64,000 nt of DNA from Oceanobacillus rekensis (GTDB taxonomy: Bacteria > Bacillota > Bacilli > Bacillales > Amphibacillaceae): NCBI RefSeq assembly GCF_002153375.1, contig NZ_MTBQ01000002.1, positions 656,750-720,749 on the forward strand, in the 5' to 3' direction. Under the pieces are notes generated by a model that had not been told where the DNA came from, did not search any database, and saw only the letters and a list, made by a program, of their open reading frames with translations. Each line of letters starts with the position of its first letter. Position 1 is the first letter of the stretch. Positions 28,718 through 37,473 of the stretch are shown piece after piece. Position numbers and translations under genes: made by a program.

Positions 28718-29038
28718 ATGGAAAAAGAAAAATATTATATCAATATCGGTACAGGAGAAATTTCCGAAAACCGCTATCAAAATAATGATGATTATGTAAT
28801 CTATGCAAATTCTGAAGATATATCCTTGTTAAGGGCCACCATGGAAAATATGCATGGGGCAAGCTTTGATTCGTTTATACGTGCACATATTCCAATCATG
28901 CCATACCATAACGACAAGGCTAATGATGAGTATGATGCCAATATGACTAAAGCATTTCGAATGGTACATCAACTCGGGGATGAGCAGACAAAATCACATA
29001 TTGAATCCATGGGAATATTATCGGACAATCAATCATAA
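28718..29038 (+). CDS. Uncharacterised small acidic cytoplasmic protein
   Basis: A 106-residue protein without signal peptide or membrane segment, beginning KYYINIGTGEISENRYQ and rich in Asp, Asn and His. AGGAGGTG at 28705-28712 fixes ATG 28718 as the start, ruling out the GTG at 28709 that lies within that site. It resembles small conserved Bacillaceae proteins I cannot name. It stands between menE and an exported protein gene. Confidence 0.65.
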   Translation: MEKEKYYINIGTGEISENRYQNNDDYVIYANSEDISLLRATMENMHGASFDSFIRAHIPIMPYHNDKANDEYDANMTKAFRMVHQLGDEQTKSHIESMGILSDNQS

Positions 29039-29138
29039 GCAGTTAAATTATGGAATATAAGTAAAAGAAAGTGTTTAGCCTCTTCAGATAAAAGGAATAG
29101 ACATATAGAAAACACTTTATCAACAGGGGGGAATTAAA

Positions 29139-29690
29139 ATGGGAAAACACCTAGTGAAAGTAAAGTGGATTATACCAATAGGCCTCATCGCGTTGTTCGT
29201 TCTGATTGGAAATCTGACAATAAATAAAGAAACTGCTTTTGCAAGTGATCATCTACAAATCGAAACATCCTCTTCCATAAAAGAAGTAGTAAATGTACAG
29301 GGAGAGAAAGAACTAACACATGAAGAAATAGTTGCATTAACCAATAGATTCATGGAAATTCTCGTGCAGGATATTGACTCAAATTATAAAGTAATTCAGT
29401 TTGATACAAAAGAGGAACTTCTGAATGAATTTGAAAAAGTAACAACGAAGGAAACAGCAATCCAACTTGTTGACTTTTATTACACGGAAAAAGTAGATGG
29501 ACTGTATCTTTTGCCAACTGAGACACCACCATGGTTTCTAGAAGAAAATGATTATGATATGATAAGCATGGATGCTTCAACAGTAAAAGTTGTTCAGGAT
29601 AACTATACAGAACTTGACGGCGACTACCAATTGGAGTTGGATTTCACATATGAGACCGATTGGAAAATAACGAACATTATGTATAATTAA
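29139..29690 (+). CDS. Uncharacterised exported or membrane-anchored protein
   Basis: A 183-residue protein with an N-terminal signal/anchor (VKWIIPIGLIALFVLIGNL, ~8-26). An AFAS sequence shortly after could be cleaved. The mature part is acidic and has a helix-rich start and a beta-rich end, with a WKITNIMYN terminus typical of small stress or adhesion-like lipoprotein folds. Family not recognised; DUF3993-like proteins have a similar layout, but I cannot confirm it. GGGGGG precedes ATG. Confidence 0.65.
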   Translation: MGKHLVKVKWIIPIGLIALFVLIGNLTINKETAFASDHLQIETSSSIKEVVNVQGEKELTHEEIVALTNRFMEILVQDIDSNYKVIQFDTKEELLNEFEKVTTKETAIQLVDFYYTEKVDGLYLLPTETPPWFLEENDYDMISMDASTVKVVQDNYTELDGDYQLELDFTYETDWKITNIMYN

Positions 29691-29714
29691 TTTTCCAACC
29701 AGCAAAAAAGGCAG

Positions 29715-30197
29715 TTGAATTATTTGATAACATTCAGAGATTACTACAACAATGAAGTAAAGCTTTCCTTTGAAGACCATCCCTTTTCAGAAAATCCTAG
29801 GCATGTTTGGGTAATCTGTATGCATAAGGGGCAGTGGCTTTTAACAAAACATAAGGAACGTGGATTAGAATTTCCAGGTGGGAAAGTTGAGGAAGGAGAA
29901 ACAGCAAAAGACGCTGCCATTCGGGAAGTAATGGAAGAAACAGGCGGAACTATCCAGAATATTAGCTATATTGGACAGTACAGGGTAGATGGTAGAAGCG
30001 ACACGGTAGTAAAAAATGTTTATTTTGCCACCATAAATAAACTAACAGAACAGGAAACCTATTATGAAACAGATGGTCCAATTCTGCTCAACTATATTCC
30101 CGGCAAAGTTAAATATATCAAGAAATACAGTTTTATTATGAAAGACGGAGTTCTGGAAAATTGTATGAAATATATTAAAACGAAAAACATGCAATAA
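29715..30197 (+). CDS. ytkD: Nudix hydrolase YtkD
   Basis: A 160-residue Nudix protein. GGKVEEGETAKDAAIREVMEET... matches the GX5EX7REUXEEXGU box (~55-77). The N-terminal FRDYYNNEVKLSFEDHPFS and HVWVIC match B. subtilis YtkD, which hydrolyses (oxidised) nucleoside triphosphates. Start is TTG 29715 or TTG 29724; AAAGG is oddly spaced for both. Convergent with the ytl transporter genes, next to which ytkD also lies in B. subtilis. Confidence 0.88.
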   Translation: MNYLITFRDYYNNEVKLSFEDHPFSENPRHVWVICMHKGQWLLTKHKERGLEFPGGKVEEGETAKDAAIREVMEETGGTIQNISYIGQYRVDGRSDTVVKNVYFATINKLTEQETYYETDGPILLNYIPGKVKYIKKYSFIMKDGVLENCMKYIKTKNMQ

Positions 30198-30200
30198 ACA

Positions 30201-30235
30201 AAGATCAAATCCGGTTGGGTTTGGTCTCTGTTTGT
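30201..30235 (+). terminator. Terminator after ytkD
   Basis: GATCAAATCC / GGGTTTGGTC stem with G-T pairs followed by a T-rich tract. Confidence 0.6.
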
Positions 30236-30262
30236 TGTTGGAATACGCTGTTTCCCAAGTGG

Positions 30263-30306
30263 AACAGAAATATATAGCCCACAAAATCAGGCTATATATT
30301 TCTGTT
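30263..30306. terminator. Perfect 17-bp inverted repeat at the end of ytlD
   Basis: Arms at 30263-30279 and 30290-30306 are complementary; the right arm overlaps the last codons of ytlD. It probably terminates the minus-strand operon, although the T-run is short. Confidence 0.65.
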
Positions 30307-31092
30307 TCTAATCAGCCAGCGTTCGAGTTTTTCCACTAATTTATACATAATGCCTGCCAAGATTGCAATAATAACAAGACTAGACATAACGAGGGTGAAA
30401 TCAAAGACTTGAAATCCATAAATGATTAAATAGCCAAGGCCTTGTTTAGATACGAGGTATTCCCCGACAATGACACCAACCCAGGAAAGCCCAACATTTA
30501 CTTTTAACGTAGAAATCATCGCCGGCATTGCTGCTGGGAAAATGGCTTCCTTAAAACATTGCCATCTCGTTGCACCGAAACTTTGCAATACTTTTTCATA
30601 ATTCGGGTCTACTTCATTAAATGCTGAAAAGACAACTAAAGTGGTTACAATAACTGAAATGATGAATCCCATGGCAATAATGGAAAGATAGCCAGGGCCT
30701 AGTGCAACGATAAGAATTGGACCGAGTGCTACTTTTGGCATGGCATTAAAGACAACAAGATATGGATCCATAATTTTTGCGAATCGTCCAGAAGACCAGA
30801 GCATGGTGGCGATAAGGATTCCGCCAATGGTACCGATAATAAATCCGATGATTGTTTCAAAGAGAGTAATCTGTAAGTGGCTGAATATGGAACCGTTCGC
30901 AAAACGGGTCACAATCAGACTGACAACTTTACTTGGCGAACTGAATAACAATGGATCAATCCAATAGAGGCGACTGGCTATTTCCCATATGGCAATAAAC
31001 GCAATTAGAATGGATAATTGCCATGAGAGAACAATTTTTTTCTCTCGCTTCAATCCTTGTTGATAGCGTTCAAATAATTGACGGTCATTCAT
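30292..31092 (-). CDS. ytlD: ABC transporter permease, YtlD/SsuC type
   Basis: A 266-residue inner-membrane permease of the nitrate/taurine/sulfonate/thiamine-precursor class, with about six helices and the EAA loop ([25 protein letters not shown]). ATG 31092 overlaps the end of ytlC by 8 nt and is preceded by GGTGGAG. The open frame upstream (to 31257) overlaps ytlC and is spurious. It forms an importer with ytlC and ytlA. Substrate is not shown by sequence. Confidence 0.9.
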   Translation of the reverse strand: MNDRQLFERYQQGLKREKKIVLSWQLSILIAFIAIWEIASRLYWIDPLLFSSPSKVVSLIVTRFANGSIFSHLQITLFETIIGFIIGTIGGILIATMLWSSGRFAKIMDPYLVVFNAMPKVALGPILIVALGPGYLSIIAMGFIISVIVTTLVVFSAFNEVDPNYEKVLQSFGATRWQCFKEAIFPAAMPAMISTLKVNVGLSWVGVIVGEYLVSKQGLGYLIIYGFQVFDFTLVMSSLVIIAILAGIMYKLVEKLERWLIRNRNI

Positions 31093-31882
31093 CTGGAATC
31101 TCCACCGCCTTTTTAACTGATTCCTTAGCTTCGAGTTCATCCCAAATTTTATCGAAGAGAATTTGATATTTCGGACGGCGCCTGACCATGAATGGTACTT
31201 CATTTCGCAATTCGATTGGAACTTCATATACTTTTGCAATGGATCCAGGGTTCGCATTCATCATGAAAATTCGGTCGCTCATGGCAATCGCTTCACCGAT
31301 ATCATGCGTTACCAATATTGCGGTTTTGTGATAGGATTTTAGTAAATCAGCAACAAGATCCTCTAGATTCAGTTTCGTCTGATAATCGAGTGCGGAAAAA
31401 GGTTCATCAAGCAATAAAATTTTTGGGTCATTAATAAGTGTTCTAACCAAAGCTACACGTTGGCGCATCCCACCGGATAGTTCATTTGGATATTTTCCGG
31501 ATACAGCTTTTAAGCCAACCTCATCAAGTAATTGAGTTGCTTGATTTTTTAATTCTTCTGTTTTTTTATTGTTGATTTTTGGGCCGAGCAAGACATTATC
31601 GATAATTGTTTTCCATGGAAAAAGATAATCCTGCTGTAACATATATCCAATATCCATTTCCGATTCACCAATTGCATGGCCTTGAAGTAACACTTTTCCT
31701 TCTGTCTGTTGGATAATACCAGCGATAATGGAGAGCAGGGTAGACTTTCCACAACCGCTTGGTCCCAGTAGTGCGACGAATTCACCTTCTCTAAGTGATA
31801 AGGAAATACTATTTAATGCTTTTGTATAACTATCTTTTGAAAAATAATGATGGGAGACACGGTCCAACGTCAAAAATGACAC
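31085..31882 (-). CDS. ytlC: ABC transporter ATP-binding protein, YtlC type
   Basis: A 265-residue ATPase: Walker [13 protein letters not shown]-loop [10 protein letters not shown], signature LSGGMRQR, Walker [13 protein letters not shown] and H-loop VTHDI are all intact. It is of the SsuB/TauB/ThiZ class. Gene order ytlA-ytlC-ytlD next to ytkD is the same as in B. subtilis. AAGGAGGAGAT precedes ATG. Confidence 0.94.
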   Translation of the reverse strand: MSFLTLDRVSHHYFSKDSYTKALNSISLSLREGEFVALLGPSGCGKSTLLSIIAGIIQQTEGKVLLQGHAIGESEMDIGYMLQQDYLFPWKTIIDNVLLGPKINNKKTEELKNQATQLLDEVGLKAVSGKYPNELSGGMRQRVALVRTLINDPKILLLDEPFSALDYQTKLNLEDLVADLLKSYHKTAILVTHDIGEAIAMSDRIFMMNANPGSIAKVYEVPIELRNEVPFMVRRRPKYQILFDKIWDELEAKESVKKAVEIPDE

Positions 31883-31897
31883 AAGATCTCCTCCTTT

Positions 31898-32887
31898 TTA
31901 ATCTGTCATTACTCTTTCAGCATAGTCTGTGTTGACTAAGTCATCATATGGTACATCTCCTGGAAGTTCACCAGCTTCATCCATAATTGATTTCAGATTA
32001 TCCCACTCTTCCTCATCCAAAATTGGATCGGTAGCAAAGGACCCCTGACTCTTATAACGGTCAATGGAGGATGCAAGCATTTCTAAATCTGTATCCTCAA
32101 AATATGGTTCAATCACTTCAGCGATTTCTTTCGCACTATGTTCCTGGACCCATTGTTGTGCTTTGTAAACAGCACGGGTAAAAGCCTCTACTGCTTCATC
32201 ATTTTCTTCCATGTAGCTTTGTTTCGTCATGAAAACGGTATATGGTACTTTGCCAGACTCCTCACCAAAAGATGCTACAATATGTCCTTGACCTTCTTTT
32301 TCAAAAACGCTTGCTGTTGGCTCAAACAACTGAACATACTCATAATCACCGGAAACAAACGCTCCAGGGATATTGGCGAAATCGATATTCTGAACCAAAT
32401 CGAGATCTGCATGTGGATCAATACCATGCTCTTTTAAAACAAACTCACCAACCATTTGTGGCATGCCTCCGACACGTTGCCCTAAGAAATTACTATCTTT
32501 TAGGTCTTCCCATTTAAAATCTGGTTTCGGATCCTTTGCCACTAAAAATGTCCCATCTGTTTGGGTTAATTGAGCAAAATTAATCGCATAATCCTTGGAA
32601 TCCTGTGCATACACATAAACCGACGTTTCTGATCCAACAAGTGCAATATCCGCACCGCCTGATAGAAGAGCTGTCATTGTCGTATCGCCACCCCATGTTG
32701 TTTGGAGCTCCACTTCTAGACCTTCTTCCTCAAAAAAACCCATTTCCAGTGCCACATACTGTGGTGCATAAAAAAGTGAACGCGTAACCTCCGCTAAATT
32801 TATCTTCGTTGTTTCTTCAGAATTACAAGCGGAAAGGAAAACAAGGAGAAAACCTGACAATAGAGCGATAAATCTAATTTTCTTCAT
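31898..32887 (-). CDS. ytlA: ABC transporter substrate-binding lipoprotein, YtlA type
   Basis: A 329-residue lipoprotein: signal peptide MKKIRFIALLSGFLLVF with lipobox LSAC. The mature part is an NMT1/SsuA-like periplasmic-binding fold (EVTRSLFYAPQYVALEMGFF, GGADIALVGSE). Relatives bind sulfonates, nitrate or hydroxymethylpyrimidine; the ligand here is open. AAGGGA lies 9 nt before ATG 32887, and the frame upstream to 32998 is not supported. It is the first gene of the operon. Confidence 0.9.
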   Translation of the reverse strand: MKKIRFIALLSGFLLVFLSACNSEETTKINLAEVTRSLFYAPQYVALEMGFFEEEGLEVELQTTWGGDTTMTALLSGGADIALVGSETSVYVYAQDSKDYAINFAQLTQTDGTFLVAKDPKPDFKWEDLKDSNFLGQRVGGMPQMVGEFVLKEHGIDPHADLDLVQNIDFANIPGAFVSGDYEYVQLFEPTASVFEKEGQGHIVASFGEESGKVPYTVFMTKQSYMEENDEAVEAFTRAVYKAQQWVQEHSAKEIAEVIEPYFEDTDLEMLASSIDRYKSQGSFATDPILDEEEWDNLKSIMDEAGELPGDVPYDDLVNTDYAERVMTD

Positions 32888-33009
32888 ACAATTCTTTCCC
32901 TTCAAAATAGGTGATAGTTTATTAACATATTTTATGCAAATCGGGAAAAATGTGTGAATGCCTATATTGGAAAAGTTGTTAAGCGGTGAATTGAGCACTA
33001 CATACGAAA

Positions 33010-33140
33010 CTAAATAACAGCACTACAATACGATTGCAAAAAAAATCGTAGCCTTCCTTGTCCTGCGGGAAAAGCATGTGTCCGCGGAAAGCATCCGCCC
33101 GGAGCGATCCCGGACGTAACAGTTACCTATGGCAATGTGT
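33010..33140. repeat. Dispersed intergenic repeat, copy D
   Basis: CCTTGTCCTGCGGGAAAAGC and ATCCGCCCGGAGCGATCCC then GGACGTAACAGTTAC match the inner blocks of copies C, E and F. Confidence 0.7.
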
Positions 33141-33205
33141 AATTACTTCGTGTTTATCCCGAATACGGGGGAGATAAATACAATCTATGCGAAATAGAAA
33201 AACAA

Positions 33206-33236
33206 AAAAGCCAGCCTCCATTAGGAGACTGGCTAC
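33206..33236 (-). terminator. Terminator of pckA
   Basis: AGCCAGCCTCC / GGAGACTGGCT stem with a 4-nt loop; T-run on the minus strand. Confidence 0.9.
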
Positions 33237-33268
33237 CATTACATAGGCTGACCAATAATTCACTTATA

Positions 33269-34855
33269 TTAACCTTTGTATAAAGGTCCTGCTTGCTTGA
33301 TATCATTACTTGCCAATGTAAATTTCTCAAAGTTCTTTTGAAATTTAAGTGCAAGTGACTGTGCAGCTTCTTGATAGGCTGCTTTATCAAGCCAAGTGTT
33401 CTTAGGAATAAGAACTTCATCAGGAACACCTGGTACATGCATCGGGATTTCCAATCCAAAGACATCATCTTTTGTAGTTTCAACAGAATTCAATTCACCT
33501 TCCAATGCTGAGTGAACCATTGCCCGAGTATAAGAAAGCTTCATGCGTGTTCCATATCCATAGGAACCACCCGTCCAGCCGGTGTTAACCAAAAATACAT
33601 TGGAATCGAACATATCAATCTTTTCTCCAAGCATTTCAGCGTATTTTGATGGTGCCAGCGGCAGGAATGGTGAACCAAAGCAAGCTGAGAATGTTGCTTG
33701 TGGTTCTGTCACACCACGCTCTGTTCCAGCAAGTTTGCTTGTGTAGCCACTAAGGAAATGATACATTGCCTGCTCCTTTGTTAAGCGGCTAATTGGTGGC
33801 AATGTTCCGGAAGCATCGGCTGTCAAGAAAATGATTGTATTCGGGTGTCCTGCAACACTTGGTATGACAATATTATCGATATTCTCGAGTGGATATGCCG
33901 CACGTGTATTTTCAGTTAGTGAAATATCATCATAATCTGCAATACGAGTCTTTGCATCTAAAACAACATTTTCCAGCACAGAACCATAGCGAATCGCATT
34001 GAATATTTGCGGTTCCTTTTCCTCAGACAGATTGATACCTTTTGCATAGCATCCGCCTTCGATATTAAACACGCCGTTTGGACTCCATCCATGCTCATCA
34101 TCACCAATCAAACGACGATAAGGGTCTGCTGATAATGTTGTTTTCCCAGTACCTGAAAGTCCAAAGAATAATGCCACATCACCTTCTGCCCCGACATTTG
34201 CCGAGCAGTGCATGGACAGAACATCACGCTCTGGAAGCAGGTAATTCATTATTGAAAAAATTGATTTTTTGATTTCGCCTGCATATTCCGTACCTCCAAT
34301 TAATACCACACGTTTTTTGAAGGAAATCAAAATGAATGCTTCCGAATTTGTACCATCTATAGATGGATCAGCTTTAAAGTCAGGAGCAGAAATCACAGTA
34401 AACTCAGCTTGGTGATTTTTTAATTCGTCTTCTTTAGGGTTGATAAATAATTGTCTTGCAAATAGATTATGCCACGCATATTCATTGATTACCTGAATCG
34501 GCAAACGATATCTCTCATCAGCTCCAGCAAAACCTTTAAATTGAAAAATTTCGTCTTTTTCATTTAAATAGTCAATTACTTTTCTATGGAGATGATCAAA
34601 TACTTCTTCTGCGATAGGTTGATTTACTTTGCCCCAGTCAATAATATCCTTAGAAACTTCATCATTAACAATAAATTTATCCCCTGGTGAACGACCAGTG
34701 TATTTTCCAGTTGAAGCACAAACTGCACCAGTTGAAGTCAACATTCCTTCATTTCGATTTAAAATCTTCTCCACTAATTGTGCGACAGATAAGTTTTGAT
34801 AAATATTCTGATGGTTGTAAAGCTCTGTTACTAATGACTTTTCCACAGTTTTCAT
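33269..34855 (-). CDS. pckA: Phosphoenolpyruvate carboxykinase (ATP)
   Basis: A 528-residue ATP-dependent PEPCK, the gluconeogenic conversion of oxaloacetate to [19 protein letters not shown] is the kinase P-loop (~240), LIGDDEHGW the second metal/substrate motif, [12 protein letters not shown] contains the catalytic Lys, and the N-terminal SPGDKF region the oxaloacetate-binding Arg. AGGAG lies 8 nt before ATG 34855; the frame extends to 34912 without support. CcpN-type operators overlap its promoter. In B. subtilis pckA is the divergent neighbour of metK. Confidence 0.97.
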   Translation of the reverse strand: MKTVEKSLVTELYNHQNIYQNLSVAQLVEKILNRNEGMLTSTGAVCASTGKYTGRSPGDKFIVNDEVSKDIIDWGKVNQPIAEEVFDHLHRKVIDYLNEKDEIFQFKGFAGADERYRLPIQVINEYAWHNLFARQLFINPKEDELKNHQAEFTVISAPDFKADPSIDGTNSEAFILISFKKRVVLIGGTEYAGEIKKSIFSIMNYLLPERDVLSMHCSANVGAEGDVALFFGLSGTGKTTLSADPYRRLIGDDEHGWSPNGVFNIEGGCYAKGINLSEEKEPQIFNAIRYGSVLENVVLDAKTRIADYDDISLTENTRAAYPLENIDNIVIPSVAGHPNTIIFLTADASGTLPPISRLTKEQAMYHFLSGYTSKLAGTERGVTEPQATFSACFGSPFLPLAPSKYAEMLGEKIDMFDSNVFLVNTGWTGGSYGYGTRMKLSYTRAMVHSALEGELNSVETTKDDVFGLEIPMHVPGVPDEVLIPKNTWLDKAAYQEAAQSLALKFQKNFEKFTLASNDIKQAGPLYKG

Positions 34856-34886
34856 ATTGAAATCTCCTGCCTTTTTAAAGGTATTG

Positions 34887-34897
34887 TATGCTATAAT
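34887..34897. promoter_or_regulatory. Second CcpN-like site in the pckA leader
   Basis: TATGCTATAAT matches the CcpN consensus TRTGHYATAYW in 10 of 11 positions, on the plus strand about 40 bp inside the pckA transcript region. Confidence 0.5.
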
Positions 34898-34936
34898 GGA
34901 ATAACTTTCCACGCTATTTAACTGAATCTAGTTATT

Positions 34937-34947
34937 AGTATAACACA
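34937..34947 (-). promoter_or_regulatory. CcpN-type operator over the pckA -10 box
   Basis: On the minus strand TGTGTTATACT fits TRTGHYATAYW at all 11 positions and contains the likely -10 TATACT. CcpN represses pckA and gapB during glycolytic growth in B. subtilis, where it also uses sites at the promoter. Confidence 0.7.
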
Positions 34948-35014
34948 TTGATTTTAATAGTCCATACTATTTAAAAAGAAATAATGAAAATTATTTGACA
35001 TCGTTTACATTTTC

Positions 35015-35101
35015 TAAACAGTTGACAGTTTGGCTTTGTTTCGTTAATCTAAAATTTGAACGGATACTCTCTTATTCAGAGTCGGTGGAGGGACAGACCC
35101 T
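35015..35101. repeat. attL: 87-bp direct repeat, left copy
   Basis: Identical over all 87 bp to 49320-49406. It contains the metK-type -35 TTGACA (35022-35027), a 17-nt spacer, -10 TAATCT (35045-35050) and the 5' start of the SAM-I aptamer (CTCTTATTCAGAG, GGTGGAGGGACAGACCCT). After 35101 the sequence diverges from the riboswitch, so the aptamer is truncated here. Confidence 0.95.
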
Positions 35102-35170
35102 TAAACGTTGATGTATCAATGGTTACAGCCGATTTATGAGAGTTGGTCCCATTACAACTTACTTAATAAC

Positions 35171-35211
35171 CAAAAGACTACTTCCTATATATATAAGGGG
35201 GTGGTCTTTTT
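35171..35211 (+). terminator. Attenuator-like hairpin directly before the integrase start
   Basis: AAGACTACTTCCT / AAGGGGGTGGTCTT (with G-T pairs) around an A+T loop, followed by seven T residues that run straight into the integrase TTG start. The AAGGGGG in the 3' arm is also the only ribosome site, so folding would both end transcription and hide the site. Confidence 0.7.
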
Positions 35212-36123
35212 TTGTTAATCAAATTTGCTTATCAGGATTTCTTGGATGACAGGAGATTTAATAATACTACACCTAAGAATATAACCAACTACACTACATT
35301 GCTGGGTGAATTTATTAACTATTGTCATGATAACGATATTGTAAATGTTGAAGAAATTACTTACAAAGTTGTCAAAACTCACTTACAGGAATGTCAAAAA
35401 AGGGGTAACAAGCCTAGTACTATAAATACGAAGCTTTTAAGAATCCGTGCTTTTCTAAATTACATGGTGGAATGTGAAGTAATAAAAGTGAATCCAGCAA
35501 AAAAAGTTAAACGTCAAAAAGAAGATATTCGGATTGAAGTATTTACAGATGAACAAATTAGGCAAATGCTGAACTACTATAGAAGGATTAAACAACGTGA
35601 TAAAAGTTATTTTGCATATAGAGATTATACAATTATAGTTACTATTCTTGGGAGTGGAATCAGAAGGGGAGAAATTATAAACCTTGGTTGGTCTGATATA
35701 GATTTCATCAATAATAATATTTCAATTACAGGTAAAGGAAGGATAAGAGAAACAGTTCCGATAACGGAAAAGTTATCCAAAGAGTTATCAGCTTATAAAA
35801 CATTCTGTATGCACTACTTTGGAAGTCTAAGCGAGTTTGTTTTTGTAGGAAGGAATAACAGGCAAATGACATCAAATGCTATTTCATTGATGTTTAAAAA
35901 CTTATCAGAAGTAATGAACTTTAAAAATGTAAGGGTTTCTTGTCACACGTTTCGTCACACATTTTGCCATAGACTAGCTATGAGTGGTATGTCGTCATTT
36001 GCAATTCAAAAATTAATGCGTCATACAAATATAAGCGTAACTATGAGATATGTCGGGATGTGGGGAAATGAATTAAGAGAACAGAACGACAAATACAATC
36101 CATTAAATAACATGGATATTTAA
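35212..36123 (+). CDS. int: Tyrosine recombinase / integrase
   Basis: A 303-residue XerC/D-like integrase. The N-terminal SAM-like core-binding domain is at ~5-95. The catalytic domain has Arg in LGSGIRRGEI (~150), Lys in TGKGRIRE, His-x-x-Arg in CHTFRHTF (~245-248), His in LMRHTNI (~270) and the nucleophile Tyr in TMRYVGM (~280): the full set. It starts at TTG 35212, 110 bp inside the left 87-bp repeat, and reads inward. It most probably performs the site-specific exchange at the repeat. Confidence 0.93.
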   Translation: MLIKFAYQDFLDDRRFNNTTPKNITNYTTLLGEFINYCHDNDIVNVEEITYKVVKTHLQECQKRGNKPSTINTKLLRIRAFLNYMVECEVIKVNPAKKVKRQKEDIRIEVFTDEQIRQMLNYYRRIKQRDKSYFAYRDYTIIVTILGSGIRRGEIINLGWSDIDFINNNISITGKGRIRETVPITEKLSKELSAYKTFCMHYFGSLSEFVFVGRNNRQMTSNAISLMFKNLSEVMNFKNVRVSCHTFRHTFCHRLAMSGMSSFAIQKLMRHTNISVTMRYVGMWGNELREQNDKYNPLNNMDI

Positions 36124-36144
36124 CTAAGGAGAGGTGTAAACAGT

Positions 36145-36402
36145 ATGAGTAATTATTATCAAATATTTGATTCTAAAAAGAAAGACTTATATGTAGGTGT
36201 TACTAGTCATTATACGAAGCTTCCTGATGCTAAGAAAGTGTATAGACAGTCAAGAGGTGAAGAAACAGAAGATGATTCGATACTTATTGAGATTTCTAAT
36301 AGGGGTGCTAATGAAGTTGAAGCTGTAATTACCTTTGGTGTAAAAGAAGGAGAACAATTTGCTTTAGCTTTATTAAACCTATGTAATTCAATAAAGAGAT
36401 AA
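36145..36402 (+). CDS. Small element-encoded protein of unknown function
   Basis: An 85-residue soluble protein starting MSNYYQIFDSKKKDLYVGV, with AGGAGAGGTG before ATG and only 21 bp after the integrase stop, so it is probably co-transcribed with int. Placement behind int is typical of excisionase or directionality factors, but I see no helix-turn-helix or basic N terminus. Family not recognised. Confidence 0.65.
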   Translation: MSNYYQIFDSKKKDLYVGVTSHYTKLPDAKKVYRQSRGEETEDDSILIEISNRGANEVEAVITFGVKEGEQFALALLNLCNSIKR

Positions 36403-36416
36403 ATAAAAGAAAAAGC

Positions 36417-36434
36417 CACCTGCTACAACAGGTG
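36417..36434 (-). terminator. Hairpin with T-run on the minus strand
   Basis: CACCTG / CAGGTG stem, loop CTACAA; GGCTTTTTCTTT follows on the minus strand. It would stop leftward transcription into int; no T-run exists on the plus strand. Confidence 0.45.
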
Positions 36435-36587
36435 ACAAAAAAATACACTATAAAATATAAATACTGTATAACCAGCATTTCAATACCTTCAATTTATCAA
36501 AAAAAGTGATAAAATGCAAGGCTTAGTTTCCTATTGCTTTTTTTAAATCGAAATGTTGGTTTCCAGTTACTAAGGGGAAAATTGAAA

Positions 36588-37388
36588 ATGCAATCAGGAA
36601 ATATAGCGAATTTTAACCACTTATCACAGTTTACAGATATAAAGGACTTTAACAACAATATAGAACAGTGGATGTTAGATATTAAAGAGAAGTTTACTAA
36701 ATCGGAACTTGTGGCATTAAAGCGTTTAATACGATTTTCTGCAAAAGTTACTGGTGTATGCAATGCAAAGATAAGCACTATCGTATCAGCTACACATGAG
36801 AAGGATGGTGCTGGCATCAGTAGAAGTACATTTAAACGTATGATTACAAAAGCTAAAAATTTAGGGTTAATTTCAGTACACGAAACAGTACGAAAAAATG
36901 GCAGTAAATCCAGCAATATTTATGCATTTATTCGTTTTTGCGTACAAGCTGAACCATCCAAAGTGGAAAAATTGAACCAACCACAAACAAGCAATCTTTC
37001 TAAAACTAACAACACAAATAATAATAAACGTAATACAGACGTATCAACTGAACAACCAGCTAAAAGTATTGAATTGGAAAACCAAACATTAGATGCTTCC
37101 TTTACCAGCCAAAGAGTACCAGCGAAATTCACTAATTTTGTTAAGAATTTTTATAATAATGCAATTCAAATTGAAGAATACTGGAAGCTTGTAAAGATTT
37201 CAGCATACAAAAATGATATATCTTTAGATGTTACTGAAATTGCAGTAAAGGCATTTAAGGCACTTGTAAGGAAAATTAAATTAAGTACAGTACATAATAA
37301 ATATGGTTTCTTTTATGGTATTTTAAACAGGAAATTTAAAGCAAAATACATGGAAGATTTATTTAATGAAGTGTGGGAAGCTTACTAA
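36588..37388 (+). CDS. Helix-turn-helix protein, replication-initiator-like
   Basis: A 266-residue protein. Residues ~35-115 (FTKSELVALKRLIRFSAKV...GISRSTFKRMITKAKNLGLISVHETVRKNG) look like a winged helix similar to those in plasmid/phage replication and primosome DnaD/helix-turn-helix proteins. A low-complexity Asn/Thr/Ser linker (~135-165) and a compact helical C-terminal domain with KYGFFYGILNRKFK, found in such Bacillus proteins, follow. AAGGGG lies 10 nt before ATG 36588; the frame opens at 36534. Replication or regulation of the element is inferred. Confidence 0.65.
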   Translation: MQSGNIANFNHLSQFTDIKDFNNNIEQWMLDIKEKFTKSELVALKRLIRFSAKVTGVCNAKISTIVSATHEKDGAGISRSTFKRMITKAKNLGLISVHETVRKNGSKSSNIYAFIRFCVQAEPSKVEKLNQPQTSNLSKTNNTNNNKRNTDVSTEQPAKSIELENQTLDASFTSQRVPAKFTNFVKNFYNNAIQIEEYWKLVKISAYKNDISLDVTEIAVKAFKALVRKIKLSTVHNKYGFFYGILNRKFKAKYMEDLFNEVWEAY

Positions 37389-37473
37389 AGAAAAACTACA
37401 GAAATTAAATATTTATATTTCTATTAACTAAAACTTTAATGAATAATGTAATTTTTTAATATATAATGTCATT

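Noticed and set aside
36497..36916. A 139-codon minus-strand frame
   Set aside because: It is antisense to the better-supported HTH gene with its ribosome site; composition is shadow-like.
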